Shown here one piece after another: positions 1-9,711 of a stretch of 64,000 bases of DNA (position 1 is the stretch's first letter; each line of letters opens with the position of its first letter). The stretch is from Mycolicibacter heraklionensis (GTDB taxonomy: Bacteria; Actinomycetota; Actinomycetes; Mycobacteriales; Mycobacteriaceae). The notes under the pieces were generated by a model. The model was given only the letters and a program-made list of their open reading frames with translations. It did no database searches and had not been told where the DNA came from. Where the stretch lies: NCBI RefSeq assembly GCF_019645815.1, contig NZ_CP080997.1:1396880-1460879 (forward strand), given 5' to 3'. The translations under genes were made by a program, and so were the position numbers.

Positions 1-89
1 TGGTGATCACCGTGCCGATCATCGTGTTTGTTCTAATCTTCCAACGACGGATCGTGGCGGGACTGACCTCCGGCGCGGTGAAGGGATAG
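1..89 (+). CDS. sugB: SugB-like trehalose ABC permease, 3' end only
   Basis: The window opens inside a gene: reading from base 3 there are 28 codons and a TAG at 87-89. The visible peptide is a hydrophobic segment followed by a short basic tail ending in [10 protein letters not shown], the usual end of a binding-protein-dependent sugar permease (last membrane helix, then a cytoplasmic RxxxxGLTxGAVKG tail). The gene lies 4 bases upstream of a SugC-type ATPase, the order of the LpqY-SugABC trehalose-recycling importer. The SugB assignment rests on this tail and the neighbour; most of the protein is outside the window. Confidence 0.75.
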   Translation, partial: VITVPIIVFVLIFQRRIVAGLTSGAVKG

Positions 90-93
90 GCCG

Positions 94-1236
94 ATGGCAG
101 AGATCGAACTCCTCCACGTCAGCAAGAGCTACCCCGATGGTGCGGTGGCGGTGAAGGACCTGTCGCTGAGCATCGCCGACGGCGAGTTCATCATTTTGGT
201 GGGGCCCTCGGGCTGCGGAAAGTCCACCACGCTCAACATGATCGCCGGTCTGGAGGAGATCACGTCGGGGGAGCTGCGCATCGGTGGCGAACGCGTCAAC
301 GAGCGCGCACCCAAGGACCGCGACATCGCGATGGTGTTCCAGTCCTACGCCCTCTACCCACACATGACGGTGCGGCAGAACATCGCGTTCCCGTTGACCC
401 TGGCCAAGATGAAGAAGCCGCAGATCGCCGAGAAGGTGGCCGAGGTCGCCGAAATCCTCGACCTGACAGCTCTTCTGGACCGCAAGCCGTCGCAGCTCTC
501 CGGCGGCCAGCGGCAGCGGGTCGCGATGGGGCGGGCGATCGTTCGGCACCCCAAGGCATTTCTGATGGACGAGCCGCTGTCGAACCTCGACGCCAAGCTG
601 CGGGTGCAGATGCGCAGTGAGATCGCCCGGCTGCAGCGCAGGCTGGGCGCCACCACCGTCTACGTCACGCACGACCAGACCGAGGCGATGACGCTCGGTG
701 ACCGGGTGGTGGTGATGCACGGTGGGATCGCCCAGCAGATCGGCACGCCCGACGAGCTCTACCAGCGGCCCGCCAACCTGTTCGTCGCCGGTTTCGTCGG
801 CTCTCCGGCGATGAACTTCTTCCCGGGAACGCTGACCGCGACCGGCGTACGCCTGCCCATCGGTGAGCTACCGCTCGACGCGGCGACGCGCGCGTCGATC
901 GGCAAGCATCCGGCACCGGCCGGCGGTGCGGTGGTCATCGGGGTGCGCCCGGAGCATCTCGGCGATGCCGCGCTGCTCGATGACGCTCAGCGCGCCCGCG
1001 CGGTGACGTTCGCGGCCCGCGTCGACCTCGTCGAATCACTGGGCGCCGACAAGTACCTGTACTTCACCCCGAACGAATCCGGCGACGCATCAGCCGAAAA
1101 CGATCTGGTGGCCAGGGTTCCGGCTGCGTCGAAGGCAGCCGGCGGGCAGCCGATCGAGCTGGCGCTGGACCCTGACAAGGTGGTCGTGTTCGACGCCAAA
1201 TCCGGGGTGAACCTCAGCGTGCCGCCGGCCGCGTGA
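94..1236 (+). CDS. sugC: SugC, trehalose importer ATP-binding subunit
   Basis: This 380-residue ABC ATPase would power uptake of trehalose through LpqY-SugABC, which recycles trehalose released during mycolate transfer at the cell surface. Walker [10 protein letters not shown] is at residues 37-45, the Q-loop follows in [12 protein letters not shown], the signature LSGGQRQR is near 135, and Walker B FLMDEP near 157 is followed by a D-loop and an H-loop (YVTHDQ). After about residue 240 comes an OB-type regulatory domain typical of MalK/UgpC/SugC (GVRPEHL). The gene starts 4 bases after the permease and its stop overlaps the next start, so it belongs to one operon. Length matches the family. 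Confidence 0.93.
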   Translation: MAEIELLHVSKSYPDGAVAVKDLSLSIADGEFIILVGPSGCGKSTTLNMIAGLEEITSGELRIGGERVNERAPKDRDIAMVFQSYALYPHMTVRQNIAFPLTLAKMKKPQIAEKVAEVAEILDLTALLDRKPSQLSGGQRQRVAMGRAIVRHPKAFLMDEPLSNLDAKLRVQMRSEIARLQRRLGATTVYVTHDQTEAMTLGDRVVVMHGGIAQQIGTPDELYQRPANLFVAGFVGSPAMNFFPGTLTATGVRLPIGELPLDAATRASIGKHPAPAGGAVVIGVRPEHLGDAALLDDAQRARAVTFAARVDLVESLGADKYLYFTPNESGDASAENDLVARVPAASKAAGGQPIELALDPDKVVVFDAKSGVNLSVPPAA

Positions 1237-1847
1237 TGAGCGACGAGCTGGACCGGGTGCGTGAGCATGTCCGACGGCATTTCGCGGGCGTCGCCGGCTC
1301 GAGTGTCGAACCCGACACCGCACGGGTGACGTTTCTGGGTGTCGAGCCCATCGAGGTGTTGCGGTTCGGGCCCGGACCCGACCGGATGGTGCACTACGTC
1401 TCGGCGGGTTGCTCGCGCCACCCCATGGGCGACCCCGGTCAGCTGCTGGCCGACCCGGTGCACGGCCCCCGGGCCGAAATCGTTGTGAGCCTGCGTTCCT
1501 CGGGTTCTGATACCGGGCTGGCCCGCAGTCTCGCCGCGGTAGCGGCCGCGCCGGTGGTCGAAGGGGTGGTGTTGGCGCCCGATGCGCTGATCGACCTCGG
1601 GGGGCCGCTGTGGACTGGGCCCTCGGGCCCGGTGCCGTTCACCGCGGTGTTGCTGGGCGACAGCGACGTCGCAGAGTTGGCGTTGGCACCGCCGCGGGAG
1701 CCGGTGCGGTTCTTGTCCGCCACCCCGATCACCGCGACCGAGGCCGCCTGGGTGCGGCTCAAGGGCGCCGAGGCGATGCGCGAGGCCTGGCGGTCTGACG
1801 GCGTGGACGTCTTCGACCCGGACCGTCCCGCGTCCCAGCCGCTGTAG
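1236..1847 (+). CDS. SUFU (suppressor of fused) domain protein
   Basis: A 203-residue soluble protein whose start overlaps the sugC stop (TGATG); a GTG three bases earlier is also possible. It resembles bacterial suppressor-of-fused domain proteins, with a central stretch of the type VHYVSAGCSRHPMG followed by RAEIVVSL, and then a conserved C-terminal part ending in a short acidic tail. No catalytic motif is visible. Bacterial SUFU proteins have no settled role, although they often occur in polymorphic toxin immunity contexts. Here the overlap suggests cotranslation with the trehalose importer, but a functional link is only inferred. Confidence 0.7.
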   Translation: MSDELDRVREHVRRHFAGVAGSSVEPDTARVTFLGVEPIEVLRFGPGPDRMVHYVSAGCSRHPMGDPGQLLADPVHGPRAEIVVSLRSSGSDTGLARSLAAVAAAPVVEGVVLAPDALIDLGGPLWTGPSGPVPFTAVLLGDSDVAELALAPPREPVRFLSATPITATEAAWVRLKGAEAMREAWRSDGVDVFDPDRPASQPL

Positions 1848-1850
1848 TTT

Positions 1851-1989
1851 CTCTCCGGCGAGAGAGCGTGTTTGTACCGCGGCACGCCGAGAAACCTGTG
1901 CAACTGCGCACGCTCACCCGGGTGTGAGCGTGCACGGTTGCACCACCGCAGCGGCGTGTCGGCGTACAAACACGCTCGCTCGCGGAGAG
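1851..1989. terminator. Long intergenic inverted repeat between convergent genes
   Basis: Outer arms of about 26 bases (1851-1877 and 1964-1989) pair almost perfectly around the core GAGCGTGTTTGTAC. A second, inner inverted repeat around GCGCACGCTCAC (about 1905-1945) nests inside. The element fills the gap between the SUFU gene and corA, which converge on it, so a bidirectional terminator is the likely role. It belongs to a set of similar hairpins in this window; the segment GGCGTGTCGGCGT just before the right arm recurs in two others. Confidence 0.65.
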
Positions 1990-2010
1990 TGGAGGCAGGG
2001 CGGGCGGCCC

Positions 2011-3045
2011 TCAGAGCCAGCCGTTGCGGCGGAACGCGCGGTAGAGCACCGCGGAGATCACGCACATACCCGCCACCACCATCGGATAGCCGAATGCCCA
2101 GTGCAGCACCGGCATGCGGTCGAAGTTCATTCCGTAGATGCCGGCGATCATGGTCGGCACGGCGATGATGCCGGCCCAGGCCGACATCTTGCGCATGTCG
2201 GTGTTCTGCTGCATGCCCACTCGTGCCAGCGCGGCCTGCACCAGTGAGCTGAGCAGCTCGTCGTAGCCGGCGATCTGCTCGGCGGCGCGGGTCTGGTGAT
2301 CGGCGACGTCGCGCAGATAGCGCCGCACCTCTTTGGAGATCAGATCCCGGTAGTCGGTCTGCATCCGCTCGAACGGCACCGACAGTGGCGCGACCGCGCG
2401 CCGCAGCTCGACGACCTCACGCTTGATCTGGTAGATCGGTTCGACGTCGGTGCGGGTGCCGGGCGCGAACGCCGTCTCCTCGATGACGTCGATGTCGCTT
2501 TCCATGAGGTTGGTCACCTCGACGTAGCGGTCCACCACGTAGTCGGCGATGGCATGCATCACGGCAAACGGACCCAGCCGCATCTGTTCGGGATCGGTGT
2601 CCATCCTTTTGCGGACTTGCGCCAAGCCGCTGTGCTCGCCGTGCCGGACGGTGACCACGAAGTTCTTGCCGACGAAGATCATGATCTCGCCCGTTTCGAC
2701 GATCTCGCGCGGCAGCAACGCCGACTCGTGCGGGATGTAGTTGACGGTCTTGAGCGCCAGGAACAAGGTGTCGTCGTAGCGCTCCAACTTGGGCCGCTGA
2801 TGTGCCTGAACTGCGTCTTCGACTGACAGCGGGTGCAGTTGGAAGGTGGCAGCCACGCCCTGCATCTGGGCCTCGCCCGGCTCGTGCAGACCGACCCAGA
2901 CGAACGCCTCCCGGCCACTCGCCTCGATCTCGCGCACCTTGGCCCGGGCGCCGGCCGGGGTGAACTCGCCGGGAATCCGCTGGCCGTCTGCGTAGACACC
3001 GCAGTCGACCAGCACTCGGGGTGTCGGGTCCCGCAACGCCGTCAT
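2011..3045 (-). CDS. corA: CorA family magnesium/cobalt channel
   Basis: A 344-residue CorA-type divalent cation channel. The N-terminal two thirds is the cytoplasmic alpha/beta funnel with long helices, and two C-terminal membrane helices carry the signature YGMNF (near residue 302) at the end of the first helix. The protein ends in a basic tail (RAFRRNGWL). An upstream in-frame ATG would add 11 residues, but the ATG at 3045 is preceded by GGAGGGAG at good spacing and is preferred. It converges with the SUFU gene and diverges from mdh. Magnesium uptake is the usual family role; substrate preference cannot be read here. Confidence 0.92.
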   Translation of the reverse strand: MTALRDPTPRVLVDCGVYADGQRIPGEFTPAGARAKVREIEASGREAFVWVGLHEPGEAQMQGVAATFQLHPLSVEDAVQAHQRPKLERYDDTLFLALKTVNYIPHESALLPREIVETGEIMIFVGKNFVVTVRHGEHSGLAQVRKRMDTDPEQMRLGPFAVMHAIADYVVDRYVEVTNLMESDIDVIEETAFAPGTRTDVEPIYQIKREVVELRRAVAPLSVPFERMQTDYRDLISKEVRRYLRDVADHQTRAAEQIAGYDELLSSLVQAALARVGMQQNTDMRKMSAWAGIIAVPTMIAGIYGMNFDRMPVLHWAFGYPMVVAGMCVISAVLYRAFRRNGWL

Positions 3046-3218
3046 GGCCGCTCTCCCTCCCGCGCAGGTGCCGGTCAAATGCTACGCGTCCGGCGCCAAC
3101 GTGCACGGTGAGCGCGATGAAGGGCTGGAGGTCCCGAAGTTTCGGTGACGACGCCGGTGCGCTAGTTTCGACCCGGACCAAAGCCAGACCAGCCGAACTC
3201 GTTCGAGGAGCACTTGAC

Positions 3219-4208
3219 GTGAGCAAAACCCCACTCAAGGTGGCCGTCACCGGCGCCGCCGGCCAGATCGGCTACAGCCTGCTGTTCCGCCTGGCCAGCG
3301 GGTCGTTGCTGGGCCCCGACCGGCCGATCGAACTGCGCCTGCTGGAGATCGAGCCCGCCCTCAAGGCGCTCGAGGGTGTCGTCATGGAGCTCGACGACTG
3401 CGCGTTCCCGCTGCTGTCGGGGGTGCAGATCGGCTCGGACGCGAACAAGATCTTCGACGGTGTCAACCTGGCGCTGCTGGTCGGCGCCCGCCCGCGTGGA
3501 CCGGGCATGGAGCGCAGCGACCTGCTGGAGGCCAACGGTGCGATCTTCACCGCGCAGGGCAAGGCCCTCAACGCGGTCGCGGCCTCCGACATCCGGGTGG
3601 GTGTGACCGGCAACCCGGCCAACACCAACGCGCTGATCGCGATGACCAACGCCCCCGACATCCCCAACGAGCGCTTCTCCGCACTGACCCGCCTGGACCA
3701 CAACCGGGCGATCTCGCAGCTGGCTGCCAAGACCGGCGCCAAAGTCACCGACATCAAGAAGATGACGATCTGGGGCAACCACTCGGCCAGCCAGTACCCG
3801 GACCTGTTCCACGCCGAGGTCGGCGGGCGTAACGCCGCCGAGGTGGTCAACGACCAGGCTTGGATCGAGAACGACTTCATCCCCACCGTCGCCAAGCGTG
3901 GCGCGGCGATCATCGACGCGCGGGGCGCCTCGTCGGCGGCCTCCGCCGCGTCGGCCACCATCGACGCAGCGCGGAGCTGGCTGCTCGGCACTCCCGACAA
4001 CGACTGGGTGTCGATGGCCGTGGTCTCCGACGGTTCCTACGGCGTGCCGGAGGGCCTGATCTCGTCGTTCCCGGTCACCACCTCCGATGGTGACTGGAGC
4101 ATCGTGCAGGGCCTGGAGATCGACGACTTCTCCCGCGGCAAGATCGACGCCTCGACCGCTGAGCTGGCCGAGGAGCGCGAGGCGGTCACTGGGCTGGGCC
4201 TGATCTGA
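3219..4208 (+). CDS. mdh: Malate dehydrogenase
   Basis: Catalyses NAD-dependent interconversion of malate and oxaloacetate in the citric acid cycle. The 329-residue protein has the dinucleotide motif GAAGQIG at 12-18, the mobile-loop arginines in [11 protein letters not shown], the GNPANTNA segment, and the catalytic histidine in [11 protein letters not shown]. The GTG start at 3219 follows GAGGAG and gives the standard family length; the open frame upstream to 3021 would add an unrelated tail and was rejected. Its stop lies 4 bases from that of the convergent LuxR-type regulator. A malic enzyme and kgd follow within 10 kb, giving a cluster around the malate/oxoglutarate node. Confidence 0.97.
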   Translation: MSKTPLKVAVTGAAGQIGYSLLFRLASGSLLGPDRPIELRLLEIEPALKALEGVVMELDDCAFPLLSGVQIGSDANKIFDGVNLALLVGARPRGPGMERSDLLEANGAIFTAQGKALNAVAASDIRVGVTGNPANTNALIAMTNAPDIPNERFSALTRLDHNRAISQLAAKTGAKVTDIKKMTIWGNHSASQYPDLFHAEVGGRNAAEVVNDQAWIENDFIPTVAKRGAAIIDARGASSAASAASATIDAARSWLLGTPDNDWVSMAVVSDGSYGVPEGLISSFPVTTSDGDWSIVQGLEIDDFSRGKIDASTAELAEEREAVTGLGLI

Positions 4209-4212
4209 GGCG

Positions 4213-7200
4213 CTAAGCCCGGCGGGCGACTTCCTGTGCGAGCTGCACTCGGGAGGTGAGCCCGAGCTTGGTGTAGACGTGGGTCAGATGCGTCTGCACG
4301 GTGCGCGGAGACACGAAGAGCCGAGCGGCAATGTCTTTGTTCGGCAGTCCTTCGCTGACCAGTCGCGCGACGTCGAGCTCGGTCGGGGTGAGTGAGGTCC
4401 AACCGTTGGTGGGGCGTTTGCGCTCGCCGCGCCCGCGCAGCGCGTAGCCGATGGCGTCCGCGGTGGACAGCGCGGCTCCTTCGGCCCAGGCGGAGTCAAA
4501 ATCGTTGTCGTCCATCGACTTCCGCAACGCGGTCAGCCAGGCGTGCCAGTCGGCGTCGTGGATTTTGAATCGGACGGCGCCGGTGCGTTGCCGGATGCCG
4601 GCGGCGGCGCCGAACAGCCGGGCGGCTTCTTGGGTGCGGCCAGCGCGCGAGACCGTGGCGGCCAGACACTCGAAGGCCTCGGGAACCCCGGTTTGTGCCG
4701 TCATTTCGGCGGCGATCGCGAGTGCTTCGTAGAGGTCGCGCTGCGCGCGCTCGGGCTCGCCCTGGGCGATCGCAACCCGCGCACGCGAAACGAGGCCCAT
4801 CATTCGGTACCACCCTGTCGTTGCGGCGACGCCGTCGTCGGCCCATTGCGCCGCAGCCGCCAGATCGCCCAGTGCCACAGCGGTTTCGGCTCGGCACCAG
4901 CGGAATATGGCGGCGACCTGGCTGTAGACGCCGATGTGATGCCACATCCGCTCCTGTGCGACTGTCGCCGCGGCCGCGTCGCCACTGGCCAATGCCACCA
5001 GCCCCACTGCCATATGGGCGACGCCCTCGTGCACGCCGCTGAGTTCGGCGCCGGTTTCGATCAGCGCCGCCAATGCCTCTTCGGCTTGGCCGATCTCGCA
5101 CCGAAAGGCCGACGCCAGAGCCAGGTTCTGCAAGCCCAGGAACCGGTTCAGAAGGTCGCCGGCGCTGTCCGCGTCGGCGATCATCTCCTGACAGCGCGTG
5201 ATCTCCCCGGCCAGGTCGCCCTGCATGTAGCGCGCCATCCCCTGCCAGTTGCGGCAGTATCGCGAGTTGAACTGGTCGCCAATGGAATCGGCCAGCTCAT
5301 GGCCCGATTGCCCGATCGTGAAGGCGCCATTCAGGTCACCCGTCACCGCGGCCGCATAGGTCTGCCAACCGAGAATCTGACTCAGCCGCCAGCGGTCATC
5401 CAGTGCGCGGGCGAGCTCGATCGCTTCGGCGAAGTACGGCGCCGCCACCTCCGCGTTGTAGGCGGCGATGCTGACGCAGGCGGTCAACGCCCGGGCCAGT
5501 AGCGCCTGATCGTCGAGGTCACGTGCGATCGCCACCGCTTCCTGCGCTTCGTCCAAGCTGTTCAACGCGAGGCCCCATGCGTTGAGAAGTGCGTGATCGG
5601 ACAGCGCCCGTGCCCGTATCGGGCCAGCGAGCTCCGTGCCCCGCGCAGCACTGTCGCGCAGGGCGGTGTCGAACCAGGTCACGCCTTCGGCGATGCGGCC
5701 GCGGCCGAGCCAGAGCGGGAGCAGGGATGAAGCCAAGGTCAACGCCTGCTCCGGCTCGTCGTTTTCCTGGCTCCACGCGAACGCAGCACGGAGATTGTCG
5801 ATTTCGGTGTCTGCCCTCGCCAGCATCAGTTCGTAACCGTCGTGAGGCGGGTGGTCGAGCGCGGCAGCCATCGCGGTGTAGTGGTCGCGGTGACGCGCCC
5901 GGATGGCGTCGGCTTCGCCGGACTCGCCGAGCTTTTCCATGGCGTACTGGCGCACCATTTCCAGCATCCGGTAGCGCGTTCGGCCAGTGGTGTTTTCGGC
6001 GATCACGAGCGACTTGTCAACCAAGAGAGTGAGTTGATCGAGCACTTGGTGACTCGCAATGGCTCCGCATCCGGCCACGAACTGGGCGGCGTCGAGATGA
6101 AAACCATCCATGAAGGCGGCAAGGCGCCGGAACAACACCCGCTCGGGATCGGTGAGTAGAGCGTGCGACCAGTCGACGGATGCGTGCAAGGTCTGCTGGC
6201 GACGCACCGCGCGGCGCGAACCGCCGGTCAGCAGCCGGAACCGGTCATGCAACCCCTCGAGGATCTCCTCGAGCGACAACGCGCGCACCCGCGCCGCTGC
6301 GAGCTCGATCGCCAGCGGCATCCCGTCCAGTCGCCGGCAGATCTCCGTGACCGCGGCGGCGTTGTCCTCGGTGACCTGGAAGTCCGGACGGGCGTGACGG
6401 GCGCGGTCGGTGAACAACGTGATGGCCTCGTCGACCAGCGACAGTGAGGGCACCCGCCAGACCACTTCGCCGTCCACCCCGATCGGTTCTCGGCTGGTGG
6501 CCAGGAACGTCAGCCGTGGGCAGGCGCCGAGCAGGCCGAGCAGCAGCGTTGCGGTCGCATCGAGGAGGTGTTCGCAGTTGTCCAGCACCACCAGCAGATG
6601 CCGCTCGCCGATCCAGCGGAGCAGGGTGTCCATCGCGGAGCGGTCCGGCTGATCCGGCAGGCCCAACGCCCGGGCCGCGACCATCGGCACCAGCTCCGGA
6701 TCGGTGATCGGCGCCAGATCGACATACCAGATGCCGTCGGCGAAGTGGTCCGCCAGCAGCCCGGCGATCTGTACCGCCAACCGGGTCTTGCCCGCGCCAC
6801 CGGAACCGGTCAACGTGACCAAGCGGTTGTCGGCCAACAGCGCCCGCACGTCATCGATCTGGGCGCCACGTCCGATGAAGCTGGTCAGCTGAGGGGGCAG
6901 ATGGGTGGACGCGACGGTCGTGGACGCCCGCAGCGGCGGGAAGTCGTTGCGCAGATCCGGGTGGCACAGCTGCAGCACCCGTTCGGGACGGGGCAGCCCG
7001 CGCAAGGGATAGCTGCCCAGCTCGATCAGCCAGGCGCCGGCGGGGAGCCGGTCGATGACCAAGGCTTCGGTGATTGCCGAGAGGACCGTTTGGCCGCCGT
7101 GCCCCAAGTCGCGGATGCGGGCGGTGCGGTTGATGGTCGGCCCGATGTAGTTGCCCGCCTCACTGGTTTGACCGCGCAGTTGCACCTCGCCGCTGTGCAG

Positions 7201-7536
7201 GCCGATGCGAAGCCGAATCGGTGCCAACGGCGCACGCTGCAGTTCCACGGCGCAGGCCACCGCGTCGCTGGCCCGGGCGAACGCCGCCACGAAGCTGTCG
7301 CCCTCACCCTGTTCGACGGGCCGGACCCCGCCATGGGCAGCGAGGACTTCGGTGAGGGTGCGGTCCAGCCGCGCGATCGCAGCCGTCATCTGTTCGGCCT
7401 GGGTCTCCCAGAGCCGCGTTGAGCCCTCGACGTCGGCCAGCAGCAACGTCACCGTTCCGGTCGGGAGCTCGCTCACGCCCAACTCACTCCAGTTCACCGC
7501 CGGCGTGTCCGTGCGTTCGCTCATGGTAGCCAGCAT
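4213..7536 (-). CDS. Cyclase-ATPase-LuxR giant transcriptional regulator
   Basis: This 1107-residue multidomain regulator carries a class III nucleotide cyclase domain (about 25-165), an NB-ARC-type ATPase with Walker A GSGGAGKT near 243 and Walker B VVLDNCEH near 315, a long helical TPR-like middle, and a LuxR-type DNA-binding domain in the last 65 residues (LTPTELDVARLVSEGLPN). The cyclase has both metal aspartates (Asp35, Asp80) and the Asn136/Arg140 pair. The base-specifying positions are Gln76 and Asn129 instead of Lys and Asp, as reported for M. tuberculosis Rv0386. It is probably a cytoplasmic sensor-regulator; ligand and targets are unknown. Met5 (7524) is an alternative start, and neither start has a clear ribosome site. 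Confidence 0.88.
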   Translation of the reverse strand: MLATMSERTDTPAVNWSELGVSELPTGTVTLLLADVEGSTRLWETQAEQMTAAIARLDRTLTEVLAAHGGVRPVEQGEGDSFVAAFARASDAVACAVELQRAPLAPIRLRIGLHSGEVQLRGQTSEAGNYIGPTINRTARIRDLGHGGQTVLSAITEALVIDRLPAGAWLIELGSYPLRGLPRPERVLQLCHPDLRNDFPPLRASTTVASTHLPPQLTSFIGRGAQIDDVRALLADNRLVTLTGSGGAGKTRLAVQIAGLLADHFADGIWYVDLAPITDPELVPMVAARALGLPDQPDRSAMDTLLRWIGERHLLVVLDNCEHLLDATATLLLGLLGACPRLTFLATSREPIGVDGEVVWRVPSLSLVDEAITLFTDRARHARPDFQVTEDNAAAVTEICRRLDGMPLAIELAAARVRALSLEEILEGLHDRFRLLTGGSRRAVRRQQTLHASVDWSHALLTDPERVLFRRLAAFMDGFHLDAAQFVAGCGAIASHQVLDQLTLLVDKSLVIAENTTGRTRYRMLEMVRQYAMEKLGESGEADAIRARHRDHYTAMAAALDHPPHDGYELMLARADTEIDNLRAAFAWSQENDEPEQALTLASSLLPLWLGRGRIAEGVTWFDTALRDSAARGTELAGPIRARALSDHALLNAWGLALNSLDEAQEAVAIARDLDDQALLARALTACVSIAAYNAEVAAPYFAEAIELARALDDRWRLSQILGWQTYAAAVTGDLNGAFTIGQSGHELADSIGDQFNSRYCRNWQGMARYMQGDLAGEITRCQEMIADADSAGDLLNRFLGLQNLALASAFRCEIGQAEEALAALIETGAELSGVHEGVAHMAVGLVALASGDAAAATVAQERMWHHIGVYSQVAAIFRWCRAETAVALGDLAAAAQWADDGVAATTGWYRMMGLVSRARVAIAQGEPERAQRDLYEALAIAAEMTAQTGVPEAFECLAATVSRAGRTQEAARLFGAAAGIRQRTGAVRFKIHDADWHAWLTALRKSMDDNDFDSAWAEGAALSTADAIGYALRGRGERKRPTNGWTSLTPTELDVARLVSEGLPNKDIAARLFVSPRTVQTHLTHVYTKLGLTSRVQLAQEVARRA

Positions 7537-7652
7537 GCGACCCGCCCGGCCGGCAAAACATCAGCGAAAGCGCGTAGATGCGCGCGCGGGATACATGGGC
7601 TGTCCCAGCCGATCGAAAGAATGCAAAGCCAGAGCAGTACCCTGGACTATCG

Positions 7653-8840
7653 ATGCCCGAGAACCTTGCGAACATGGTGAACAGCTCGCCGATCGTCATC
7701 GGAGACGAAGAGATCTTCGAAGCCCACACGGGCGGAAAGATCTCCGTCGACCTCAAAGCCCCGCTGGACAGCCAACGTGCGCTGTCGATCGCCTACACCC
7801 CGGGTGTGGCGCAGGTCAGTCGCGCCATCGCCGCGGACCACACGCTGGCGGCCCGCTACACCTGGGCGCACCGGCTGGTGGCGGTGGTCAGCGACGGCAC
7901 CTCGGTGCTCGGGCTCGGTGACCTCGGGCCGTCGGCCGCCCTGCCGGTGATGGAGGGCAAGGCCGCGCTGTTCAAGACGTTCGCCGGCCTGGACTCCATC
8001 CCCATCGTGTTGGACACCAAGGATCCCGACGAGATCGTCGAGACCCTGGTGCGGCTGCGCCCGTCGTTCGGGGCGGTCAATCTGGAGGACATCTCCGCCC
8101 CGCGGTGCTTCGAAATCGAGCGACGGGTGATCGAGGCGCTGGACTGCCCGGTGATGCACGACGACCAGCACGGCACCGCGATCGTGGCCCTGGCGGCCCT
8201 GCTGGGCGCGGCCAAGGTGCTCGACCGCGACATCGCGTCGCTGCGGGTGGTGGTTTCCGGTGCCGGCGCCGCCGGTGTGGCCTGCGCCAACATCCTGCTC
8301 TCGCGGGGCATCTCGGAGATGATCGTGCTGGATTCGCAGGGCGTGCTGCATCCGGAGCGCTCCGGCATGAACGACGTCAAGATCGAGTTGGCGCAGCGGA
8401 CCAATCCTCGGGGCCTTACCGGCGGCCTGGCCGAGGCGCTGGCCGGCGCCGACGTCTTCCTGGGCGCGTCCGGCGGGGTGGTGCCCGAGGAGCTGATCGC
8501 GTCGATGGCTCCGGGTGGGGTGGTGTTCGCGCTGTCGAACCCCGACCCCGAGATCCACCCCGACCTGGCGGCCAAGTACGCGGCGGTGGTGGCGACCGGC
8601 CGCAGCGATTTCCCCAACCAGATCAACAACGTGCTGGCCTTCCCGGGCGTGTTCCGTGGTGCGCTGGACGCCGGCGCGCGCCGCATCACCGAGACGATGA
8701 AGTTGGCTGCGGCAGAGGCGATCTTCTCCGTCGTCGCCGACGAGCTGGCCCCGGACCGTATCGTGCCCAGCCCGCTGGACCCGCGGGTCGAGCCGGCCGT
8801 TGCGGCGGCCGTCGCGGCGGCCGCCGACTCCGCGTCGTAG
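7653..8840 (+). CDS. NAD(P)-dependent malic enzyme (short bacterial type)
   Basis: Oxidative decarboxylation of malate to pyruvate. The 395-residue protein has the early tyrosine segment AYTPGVA, SDGTSVLGLGDLGP, the metal/substrate region ending CPVMHDDQHGTA, the Rossmann motif SGAGAAGVA and ALSNPDPE, all typical of the roughly 400-residue bacterial malic enzymes rather than the 550-residue form. The open frame extends upstream to 7578, but family alignment favours a start near 7653 (ATG) or 7674 (ATG); no strong ribosome site decides between them. It diverges from the cyclase-LuxR gene, which might regulate it (inference). The downstream lipoprotein gene starts 8 bases after the stop. Confidence 0.92.
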   Translation: MPENLANMVNSSPIVIGDEEIFEAHTGGKISVDLKAPLDSQRALSIAYTPGVAQVSRAIAADHTLAARYTWAHRLVAVVSDGTSVLGLGDLGPSAALPVMEGKAALFKTFAGLDSIPIVLDTKDPDEIVETLVRLRPSFGAVNLEDISAPRCFEIERRVIEALDCPVMHDDQHGTAIVALAALLGAAKVLDRDIASLRVVVSGAGAAGVACANILLSRGISEMIVLDSQGVLHPERSGMNDVKIELAQRTNPRGLTGGLAEALAGADVFLGASGGVVPEELIASMAPGGVVFALSNPDPEIHPDLAAKYAAVVATGRSDFPNQINNVLAFPGVFRGALDAGARRITETMKLAAAEAIFSVVADELAPDRIVPSPLDPRVEPAVAAAVAAAADSAS

Positions 8841-8848
8841 AGCGCACG

Positions 8849-9706
8849 GTGCCCAGGCCGCTAGGACATCACCTGCGCCGCCTGGCGCTCGGATGGGCGG
8901 CTGTGCTGATCGCCGGCTGTGGCGCCCATCCGGGGCCGCCGCCACTGAGCGTGGGAATGTCGCAGGATCCGCAGTCGCAGGTCCTGGGCCACCTGTATGC
9001 GAGCGCCCTGCGCGGTGCCGGTGCCGCGGTGCGGCTTGAGGCCGTCGCCGACCCGGTTGGCGGGCTGGATGCGGGGGAGTTGACCGTCGTTCCCGGTTTC
9101 ACCGGCCGCTTCCTGGTGATGTTCGCCCGCGATTCGACGGCGCGCTCCGATCGGGCCGTCTACTGGGCGTTGGCCGGCGCGCTGCCGGAGGGCCTGGCGG
9201 TCGGCGACTACGCCATGACCGCTGAGGACAAGCCCGCCCTGGCCGTGACGAAGGCGACGGCGACCGCGTGGGGCGGCACCGACCTGCCCGCACTCGTCCG
9301 GCATTGCGCCGGGTTGACCGTCGGCGGTGTCGCGGGCGTGCGGGTGCCGAAGACGGTGGGCCGGTGCACGCTGCCCAAGCTGCGCGAATTCGGCGATGAC
9401 GCAGCGCTGTTCGCGGCCCTGCAGGCCCGTCAGATCACCGCGGCGTGGACCAGTACCGCCGATCCCGACGTGCCGGAAGGCACCGTGCTGCTCACCGACG
9501 CGCGCCCCGCGCTGGTGCGCGCCGAGAATGTGGTGCCGCTGTATCGCCGCAATGAGTTGACCGAAGCCCAACTGCTGGCGATCAATCAGGTGGCCGGCGT
9601 GCTGGACACCGAAGCGCTGATCGACATGCGCCGCAAGGTGGCCGACGGCGCCGACCCGCAGGCCGTGGCGGACGCCTTCTTGGACGAGCACCCGCTGGGC
9701 AGATAG
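8849..9706 (+). CDS. lpqZ: LpqZ-like lipoprotein, OpuAC-type substrate-binding protein
   Basis: A 285-residue lipoprotein with a basic N-terminus, a hydrophobic stretch and lipobox LIAGC near residue 25. The mature part resembles quaternary-amine (glycine betaine/choline) binding proteins of ABC importers: SVGMSQDPQSQVLGHLYA near its start, a GFTGRFL segment, and an end reading INQVAGVLDTEALIDMRRKVADG, as in OpuAC domains. No permease or ATPase lies beside it. The GTG at 8849 gives a proper signal peptide, whereas the longer open frame from 8105 runs out of frame through the malic enzyme. The position between malic enzyme and the SDR/kgd genes matches lpqZ of M. tuberculosis; the ligand is unproven. 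Confidence 0.82.
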   Translation: MPRPLGHHLRRLALGWAAVLIAGCGAHPGPPPLSVGMSQDPQSQVLGHLYASALRGAGAAVRLEAVADPVGGLDAGELTVVPGFTGRFLVMFARDSTARSDRAVYWALAGALPEGLAVGDYAMTAEDKPALAVTKATATAWGGTDLPALVRHCAGLTVGGVAGVRVPKTVGRCTLPKLREFGDDAALFAALQARQITAAWTSTADPDVPEGTVLLTDARPALVRAENVVPLYRRNELTEAQLLAINQVAGVLDTEALIDMRRKVADGADPQAVADAFLDEHPLGR

Positions 9707-9711
9707 CCGGG

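Noticed and set aside
2417..3250. Frame opposite the mdh promoter and over corA
   Set aside because: Overlaps the well-supported corA coding region in another frame and shows no domain.
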